NCBI RefSeq assembly: GCF_013394385.1
Contig: NZ_AP022834.1
Span: 620,001 to 684,000, forward strand
Reading direction: 5' to 3'
DNA length: 64,000 nt
Source of the DNA: Kocuria sp. TGY1127_2
Lineage (GTDB): Bacteria > Actinomycetota > Actinomycetes > Actinomycetales > Micrococcaceae
The notes below the pieces were generated by a model that saw only the letters and a list, made by a program, of their open reading frames with translations, searched no databases and was not told where the DNA came from. Shown piece after piece: positions 58,729-64,000 of this stretch (positions are counted from its first letter, which is position 1; the number at the start of each line of letters is the position of its first letter). The position numbers and the translations under genes were made by a program.

Positions 58729-59373
58729 ATGTCGGAAGCAAAGGCAGAGATTCTGAGGCGGGTCCGGGCATCGCTGGTCGATAGCCCGGTGGCGCCCGTT
58801 GCCACGCGGGCATACCGGACCGAATCGGAGAAATCCGCGCAGGAAGTCCGTGAAATGCTGGTCGACCGTTTGGTCGACTACAAGGCGAACGTCTATGAGG
58901 AAACCGTCGAGACGGTGGCCGAACGCATCGAGAAGCTCCTGGGGAAGTCGTCCCGGTATGTGATTCCCAAGGGGCTGGACCTTGCATGGTTGCCCGAGGA
59001 CAGCGCCGCCCGACGCCACCTCGTTGACTCGGGGAATGGTCAGAAGGCCGGGTCGTTGACCGATCGTGAACTGGACGCGGTCGACGCGGTGGTGACCTCG
59101 TCGACCGTCTCCTGCGCGGAGACGGGAACGATTTTTCTCAACGCCTCGGATTCCGAGGGGCGCCGTGCGATTACTCTGGTACCTGACCATCACATTTGTG
59201 TGGTCCCGGCGGACACGATTGTCGAGCTGATCCCGGAATCCTTGCACCGTGTCAACGAGGAGCGCCCGATCACCATGATTTCCGGGCCCTCGGCGACCTC
59301 GGATATTGAGCTTCAGCGCGTGGAGGGGGTCCACGGGCCCAGGACCCTGGACGTGATCATTCTCGATAGATAG
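58729..59373 (+). CDS. lutC: Lactate utilization protein LutC
   Basis: The 214-residue protein has the LUD-domain pattern: TSSTVSCAETGTIFL, ALTLVPDHHICVV-like strand (TLVPDHHICVV), and ISGPSATSDIELQRVEGVHGP with the conserved SATADIE-type signature. It completes the LutABC lactate-oxidising system. It starts 2 nt after lutB. A terminator with a poly-G tract follows. Confidence 0.94.
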   Translation: MSEAKAEILRRVRASLVDSPVAPVATRAYRTESEKSAQEVREMLVDRLVDYKANVYEETVETVAERIEKLLGKSSRYVIPKGLDLAWLPEDSAARRHLVDSGNGQKAGSLTDRELDAVDAVVTSSTVSCAETGTIFLNASDSEGRRAITLVPDHHICVVPADTIVELIPESLHRVNEERPITMISGPSATSDIELQRVEGVHGPRTLDVIILDR

Positions 59374-59408
59374 GTCAGGCGCGGGCACATCTCCCGTGAG
59401 AAGAAGAG

Positions 59409-59472
59409 CACCGCCCCCGGTCACGGCAGTTTGGAAGCCGTAGAGATCGGGGGGGGGGGGGGGCGGTGTTTT
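59409..59472 (+). terminator. Terminator of lutABC containing a 15-base G tract
   Basis: CACCGCCCCC at 59409-59418 pairs with GGGGGCGGTG at 59459-59468, followed by TTTT. The loop of about 40 nt contains most of a run of 15 G residues (59449-59463). The stem and T-run fit a Rho-independent terminator. The homopolymer length is likely to vary or to be misread. Confidence 0.75.
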
Positions 59473-59591
59473 GTCTGAGATGCCTCCACAGACCCTCAGG
59501 AATTGGCGATCGCTGCCCTGCGCACACAGGAGGCGGTCATATCGGCACGATCTGAAGGTCCGATTCCCGGCATCGTGGAATCTTTCTGGCC

Positions 59592-60331
59592 ATGAGGTCG
59601 AAAAATTTGAAGTCTCGCGATCGGGCCGTCCGGGGATCGGTCTGGTCTGTGGTCGTCGCTCTGGCTGTTGTGGTGCTGGTTTGCCTGGGGGTTCTCAATG
59701 GCCGTGAGGGAGAGGGGCTCAGGAAAAGGGTCCACACATGGACCCAGGGCGGGGCGGGAACCGTCGTCCTCTCGGAGGATTCGGCCGGATACTTGGCCGC
59801 CCTATCCGTGGAAAACCATAAGCCCCGTGACGCGTACCACAGAGAATCCTTCGGGCGGGCATGGTCGGATGAGGACCACAACGGCTGCGACACGCGGAAT
59901 GACATTCTGGCCAGGGACCTGGCCAGGGTGACTTTTCGTGATCGGCGGCTATGCGTCGTCGAGAAGGGTACGCTTGAGGACCCCTACACGGGTCAGCCCA
60001 TCGAATTCATCGCAGGGAAGGAATCGCGAAAAGTCCAGATCGATCACGTGGTGGCGTTGTCGAATGCCTGGGCCTCCGGGGCATCGGAGTGGACGAACGA
60101 GAAGCGACGGACTTTCGCCAACGACCCCGATAACCTCCTGGCCGTGGACGGCCGCGCCAACGAGGACAAGGGAGGTAGCGATGCATCTCGTTGGCTTCCG
60201 CCGCGCCGAGAATTTCACTGCCGTATGTGACGCGGCAGCTCAAGATCAAGGCCCGTTACAGCCTGAGCGTAACGCCCGAAGAAAAGCAAGCGATTCTCAA
60301 GGTTTTGGGGGACTGCCCCGAGTACCGGCTC
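59592..60331 (+). pseudogene. Frameshifted secreted HNH (DUF1524-type) nuclease
   Basis: The first frame (59592-60230) encodes an N-terminal membrane or signal segment (about 16-36) and an HNH/DUF1524-like domain with QIDHVVALSNAW (H152) and NEDKG. It stops early after FHC. The +2 frame from 60221 continues the domain as PYVTRQLKIKARYSLSVTPEE and GDCPEYRL. Inserting one C near 60221 joins the halves, so a base is missing. Beyond 60331 this frame runs on antisense to the LysR gene with no stop until 60874, so the original end is unclear. A sequencing error is possible. Confidence 0.75.
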
Positions 60332-61216
60332 TCAGCCTTCGTTGTCACGGAGCATGATCACGCATCGTCTCGCAAAGTCCTGGAGCCAGTCGTCCGCCCT
60401 GCGGTGTACAAGGCTCAGCGTCATCGGAGGCACATCCTTGCTCAGCGGATGCACGGAAAACTCGTCCGGGTCCAGACCGCGGATCATGTCGGCGTCCGTC
60501 GGGACGATGCTGAACCGCGGATGTTTCCGCAGCAACAGCAGCATTCCGCCCAGATCCGTGTATGTGAGGGAGGGATCGAATCGGATGCCGGCGTTGCGGA
60601 GAGGTGCGCGTTCCGCTTCCGTTCTCAGATCCCAGTACGGAGGGCCCTCCACCACGGTGAAATCGGTCAGGTCCGCAGGACGGATGGTTTGGGGTTCGGG
60701 GAAGTGAGCGGCATCGCAGACGATCGACAACCGTTCGGAAAGTATTACTTCTTCCGCGAGATCTGGGTGGGTCGAGCGGACCCTGGAGAGCCCCGCGTCG
60801 ATACTGCGGGTTATCAGCGCCCTGTCGATATCGAGCGAAGCGGTGTGTCGCACTTTGACGTCGAAGTCTCGTGATGTCCTATCCATGAGCTCCCCGAGCC
60901 GTTTCCGCTGGGGCATGCCCAGGAGGTCGGGTATGCCAAGGTTCACGTGCACACGTCGATCCGTGCCCTGTGCGGTTTCGGGAACGCGATCCATATCCGC
61001 GACGATACGTGCGGCCAAGGGTAACAGTCGCTCTCCCTCCGGAGTGAGGCTGGTGTGGCGCGTGTTGCGTTCGAAGAGGGTGCTTCCTAGCTCGGTTTCC
61101 AGTTCACGGATTCGCTGGGACAACGGAGGCACCGAGATGTAGAGAGAACGGGCCGCTCGGGTGAAATTCAGCTCGCGAGCGACAGCCAGGAAATAGCGCA
61201 AATGTTTGACGTCCAC
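60332..61216 (-). CDS. LysR-family transcriptional regulator
   Basis: The protein has an N-terminal LysR helix-turn-helix: VKHLRYFLAVARELNFTRAARSL and SVPPLSQRIRELETELGSTLF. A ligand-binding domain follows. I chose the GTG at 61216: a TATGAT hexamer at 61235-61240 on the minus strand lies inside a longer TTG-initiated reading (to 61252), which would place the promoter within coding sequence. It is divergent from the dehydrogenase/CoA-transferase operon and probably controls it. Confidence 0.88.
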   Translation of the reverse strand: MDVKHLRYFLAVARELNFTRAARSLYISVPPLSQRIRELETELGSTLFERNTRHTSLTPEGERLLPLAARIVADMDRVPETAQGTDRRVHVNLGIPDLLGMPQRKRLGELMDRTSRDFDVKVRHTASLDIDRALITRSIDAGLSRVRSTHPDLAEEVILSERLSIVCDAAHFPEPQTIRPADLTDFTVVEGPPYWDLRTEAERAPLRNAGIRFDPSLTYTDLGGMLLLLRKHPRFSIVPTDADMIRGLDPDEFSVHPLSKDVPPMTLSLVHRRADDWLQDFARRCVIMLRDNEG

Positions 61217-61383
61217 ATCATTGTTATCGCATTGATCATAATCGGACCGCAAACTTGGTCATTCCCTCGAAAACGCCAGCGGCCTAGATTCAGTACCGGA
61301 AGCGAGAGGAAACGCGGCGCCCATCGTAACGGACGGACCCGGTCGAGTGCCTTTGCTCCCGTCGCTGGAAGGAGCACAAAGAA

Positions 61384-62253
61384 TTGTCAATTGTCACGAT
61401 TATCGGGGCCGGGGTCATCGGTCAGTCCTGGGCGCGCTTATTCTCGGATGCCGGCTGGGAAGTGCGCGTATCCGATCCACGACCCGACCTGGAGGAGGCC
61501 CTGACCGGAATCCGCGCGACAGCTGAGCCGGATCTAGCCCGTGCCCTGGAGAGCGCTGACTTCGTTCAGGAGAATGGACCCGAACGGATCGAAGTTAAGA
61601 AGGAGCTCTTCGCGGCAGCCGCCGAGCACGCGGCCCCGAACGCGGTCCTCGCATCGTCCTCTTCTTCTCTCTTGCCCTCGGCCATGGGTGAGGGCAATCC
61701 GGCCGCCGAACGAATCCTTGTCGGCCATCCCTTCAATCCACCGCAGCTCATGCCCTTGGTCGAGGTCGTCCCTTCGGCGAGCACGTCTGAGGAATCGATC
61801 CAACGCGCTATAGAGGTATACCGCGAACTCGGGCGCCAACCCGTGCGTCTCAAAAGAGAAATTCGCGGTTTCGTTGGGAACCGGCTGCAGAAGGCCTTCA
61901 ATGATGAGGCAGCCTATCTGGTCCAGGAAGACATCATCGCCCCCGACGAGCTGGACACCTTGGTCCGGAACTCGCTCGGGTTGCGGTGGTCGACCATCGG
62001 GCCGTTCGAATCCCGCCACCTCGGCGGAGGACCAGGAGGCATTCGACATCTGGACGCCCACGTCGGAGCACAGATGGATTTCCGCACCGGCCATCCGGAC
62101 CCGACTCGCAAAGGCGAACTTCACGAAGCAGTCGAAGATGCCTACGGGGTCGGCGACGCTGCGTACGTTCAATTGATGGAAAGGCGGGACCGCCGGACCA
62201 GAGCGGTGCTCGACGCACTGACCAGGTGCGGTGACGAGGAGGAAACCCGATGA
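61384..62253 (+). CDS. 3-hydroxyacyl-CoA dehydrogenase-family enzyme, carnitine/gulonate dehydrogenase-like
   Basis: The 289-residue protein has the NAD motif IIGAGVIGQSWA (6-17), ASSSSSLLPS, VGHPFNPPQLMPLVEVV with the catalytic His, and GFVGNRLQKAFNDEAAYLV. It resembles the lambda-crystallin / L-gulonate / L-carnitine dehydrogenase branch and oxidises a 3-hydroxy acid or its CoA ester. The start is a TTG with AAGGAG upstream. It is followed by a CoA-transferase gene overlapping its stop by 4 nt. The true substrate is unknown. Confidence 0.82.
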   Translation: MSIVTIIGAGVIGQSWARLFSDAGWEVRVSDPRPDLEEALTGIRATAEPDLARALESADFVQENGPERIEVKKELFAAAAEHAAPNAVLASSSSSLLPSAMGEGNPAAERILVGHPFNPPQLMPLVEVVPSASTSEESIQRAIEVYRELGRQPVRLKREIRGFVGNRLQKAFNDEAAYLVQEDIIAPDELDTLVRNSLGLRWSTIGPFESRHLGGGPGGIRHLDAHVGAQMDFRTGHPDPTRKGELHEAVEDAYGVGDAAYVQLMERRDRRTRAVLDALTRCGDEEETR

Positions 62254-63755
62254 GCCGAGCAGCCCACAACGAATTGACGGCTTGCCTGCGAAGCGCCCCC
62301 GCAACAGAAGATGATTTCGACCCGCATGCCGCTCTGACGGACCTCCTCGGATGTGTGGGGCTTTCCCCGAAGGACTCCGGCGGGACGATCGACTTCGTGG
62401 GAAGCGATCCCGTGCTTCCCGACGTTTTGCGCTTGGCTGGCGGCACTTCGATAGCTCTCGTCGCCAAATCGGTCGCTGTTGCGGCACTATGGCGCATGAG
62501 GGGCGGCCGAGGCCAAGATATTTCGATGGATCTGCGTACCGCGCCTCGCCGACTGTGCCCGTTCTACGAGAAACGGTGGGAACTGCTCAATGGATACCCT
62601 ATGGGCGACCCAGTGGCCGTGAGCGACACATTCTCAACCTCGAGCTTCTACCGGACCGCGGACGGGCGCTGGATGCACCCCATGGGGCCCTATCCGAAAC
62701 TTCGCCACGATACCGCGAAGCTACTGGACGTACCGGAGAGCCGGGATCGCGTAGCAGAAGCGATATCGCAGTGGAAGGCCCTTGATCTCGAGGAGGCCGG
62801 CGAAAAGGCCGGAGTGATCATGCCGATGTGCAGGACCACGGACGAGCTGATTGCGACCCAACAGTACGACCAAGTCCTCTCCAATATGCCTCCCGTCGTG
62901 GTGGAAAAGATCGGGGATAGTGACCCTGAACCCCTCCCCGGTGGCATCGAGAACCCCCTTGAGGGCGTGCGTGCCCTGGGCCGGGCCCACATCATCGCGG
63001 GCGCCGGAGCCGGACGAGCCCTTGCCCTTCACGGAGCAGATGTCCTGAACGTATGGGATCCGAACGAATACGAGCTCCCGCTGCTCTACGGAACGTCGAA
63101 TGTCGGCATGCGCTCGACCACTTTGGACCTCAAACGCGAGGACGATGCGGCAACCATGCAGGATCTTCTTCGCGGTGCGGACATCTTCTTTGCCAACCGC
63201 CGACCAGGGTACTTGGGTCGACACAACTTGGACGCCGAGAACGCGTCAGCTGCGCGGCCCGGAATCATTCACGCGAGTGTCAACCTCAATGGTGAGACCG
63301 GCCCCTGGGCGGGGCGCGTTGGATTCGACCAGACAGCCGGGGCACTTGCCGGTGTCCTGATCGATGAGGGCCAGGACGGGGTGCCATCGCTTCCTCAGGT
63401 GCCCGTGGTCAATGACTACATCACCTCGTGGTTCCTGGAACTCGGAATCCTGCGGGCGCTCATGCTGCGAGCCGAGCACGGAGGCTCTTACAAGGTGTCC
63501 GTCTCCTTGACCCGTACAGCCCTCTGGATGCGCAGCCTCGGGATCTTCGACAAGGATTACGCCCAAGCGACCGCGGGAAAGGCGCCAGGGCACGAATACC
63601 TGCCGCCGAAAACCTTCACCACGGAAACACCTCTCGGGCGCTACCAAGGTGTCGCCGAACAAGTCAGCATGTCTCGAACGCCCGGGGCATACGCCTACCC
63701 GTTGATCCCACGAGGATCTCATAAACCACATTGGATCGGAGGAAACGAAAGATGA
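62250..63755 (+). CDS. Family III CoA-transferase with rearranged halves
   Basis: The 501-residue protein is in the CaiB/BaiF group. From about 231 (PLEGVRALGRAH) it carries the Rossmann core normally found at the N-terminus, with TLDLKREDD, FFANRRPGYL and GFDQTAGALAG containing the expected catalytic Asp. Residues about 60-225 look like the region normally found after that core (ALWRMRGGRGQDISMDL, YRTADGRWMHPMG). It is in an operon with a dehydrogenase (4-nt overlap) and a beta-propeller protein (4-nt overlap). The substrate is unknown. The family is confident; the arrangement is inference. Confidence 0.8.
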   Translation: MSRAAHNELTACLRSAPATEDDFDPHAALTDLLGCVGLSPKDSGGTIDFVGSDPVLPDVLRLAGGTSIALVAKSVAVAALWRMRGGRGQDISMDLRTAPRRLCPFYEKRWELLNGYPMGDPVAVSDTFSTSSFYRTADGRWMHPMGPYPKLRHDTAKLLDVPESRDRVAEAISQWKALDLEEAGEKAGVIMPMCRTTDELIATQQYDQVLSNMPPVVVEKIGDSDPEPLPGGIENPLEGVRALGRAHIIAGAGAGRALALHGADVLNVWDPNEYELPLLYGTSNVGMRSTTLDLKREDDAATMQDLLRGADIFFANRRPGYLGRHNLDAENASAARPGIIHASVNLNGETGPWAGRVGFDQTAGALAGVLIDEGQDGVPSLPQVPVVNDYITSWFLELGILRALMLRAEHGGSYKVSVSLTRTALWMRSLGIFDKDYAQATAGKAPGHEYLPPKTFTTETPLGRYQGVAEQVSMSRTPGAYAYPLIPRGSHKPHWIGGNER

Positions 63756-64000
63756 CGCACTTGTTGGCCCTTCAGCTTGTGCCCTCGAGGATCTTCCGCA
63801 TAGACACCTCGACCGGGCAAACAGAAGTTCTCGTCGAGGACGCCGGACCGTTCCCAGACGGCATCGTCGTATTGGACGGCACGGTGTACTGGACGACTAT
63901 GGGAGAGCCCGCAGGGGACTTCTCCCTCGCCGATGAAACCGGTCTCGACTTCTCACGGAGCAACGGCGGCCTCCACGCCATTGGTCTGGATGGAACCGAA
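63752..64000 (+). CDS. Beta-propeller (SMP-30/gluconolactonase-like) protein, 3' end cut by window
   Basis: The first 83 residues are present: an N-terminal strand-rich part with SRIFRIDTSTGQTEVLVED and PFPDGIVVLDGTVYWT, typical of SMP-30/gluconolactonase-type six-bladed propellers. The ATG overlaps the CoA-transferase stop by 4 nt and has GGAGG upstream. It is the third gene of the LysR-controlled operon. The rest lies outside the window, so function is only a guess. Confidence 0.6.
   Translation, partial: MTHLLALQLVPSRIFRIDTSTGQTEVLVEDAGPFPDGIVVLDGTVYWTTMGEPAGDFSLADETGLDFSRSNGGLHAIGLDGTE

Noticed and set aside
57458-58987. Long minus-strand reading frame opposite lutB
   Set aside because: No recognisable domain, and it overlaps the well supported lutB and lutC genes.
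59592-60331. Part of a GmrSD restriction system
   Set aside because: The nuclease has an N-terminal membrane or signal segment and no GmrS-like or DUF262 gene beside it.

Overview
The window is chromosomal DNA from a high-GC Gram-positive bacterium (Actinomycetota), probably of the order Micrococcales. Supporting signs are the HspR-controlled dnaK-grpE-dnaJ operon with HAIR operators, many GTG/TTG starts and 4-nt stop/start overlaps, a fused MrpA-MrpB antiporter subunit, DUF3073 and DUF4235 proteins, and a TPP-riboswitch-controlled YkoEDC transporter. The genus cannot be fixed from sequence alone. I see no insertion sequence, prophage, plasmid function or CRISPR array.

Layout. 1-5.1 kb: methyltransferase (probably cut by the window edge), tRNA-Gly(CCC), dcd, an unusual HPr-kinase-like/PqqD-like fusion followed by a MauE-thioredoxin fusion, and a UMF1-type transporter. 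5.3-12.2 kb: complete Mrp Na+/H+ antiporter operon (mrpA(B)CDEFG). 12.2-15.9 kb: DUF4235 protein, TPP riboswitch and ykoEDC. 16-18.3 kb: LolD/MacB-like ABC ATPase and FtsX-like permease. 18.3-23.9 kb (minus): formamidase and FmdB, aminodeoxychorismate lyase, Bcr/CflA efflux pump, uridine-kinase-like P-loop protein, low-molecular-weight tyrosine phosphatase, DUF4282 protein. 24.1-29.3 kb: a membrane protein with ten Asn-Glu-Pro repeats, then dnaK-grpE-dnaJ-hspR. 29.3-33.9 kb: trmB, alanine/Na+ symporter, DoxX protein, HAD phosphatase, small membrane protein. 34-39.5 kb: HAIR-controlled clpB, lactate dehydrogenase lldD, sirtuin, DUF3073. 39.6-46.7 kb (mostly minus): purM, purF, a small membrane protein, SCP-like protein, asparaginase, DHA2 multidrug transporter with divergent TetR. 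46.8-51 kb: ssuABC with divergent ssuD. 51-53.3 kb: purD, purC. 53.3-59.5 kb: lldR and lldP divergent from lutABC. 59.5-60.3 kb: frameshifted secreted HNH nuclease. 60.3-64 kb: LysR regulator divergent from a dehydrogenase / permuted CoA-transferase / beta-propeller operon cut by the window end.

How genes work together. HspR at 28.8 kb probably controls its own operon and clpB through HAIR sites I can read at three places. Lactate is handled by two routes: LldP uptake with LutABC oxidation under LldR, and a separate FMN enzyme LldD. SsuABC imports organosulfonates that SsuD desulfonates. Four purine genes lie in two clusters about 10 kb apart.

The best candidates for something undescribed are the kinase/PqqD fusion with its MauE-thioredoxin partner (no peptide or radical-SAM gene nearby), the terminal catabolic operon with a CoA-transferase whose halves appear swapped, and oppositely charged cytoplasmic tails on the Mrp subunits.
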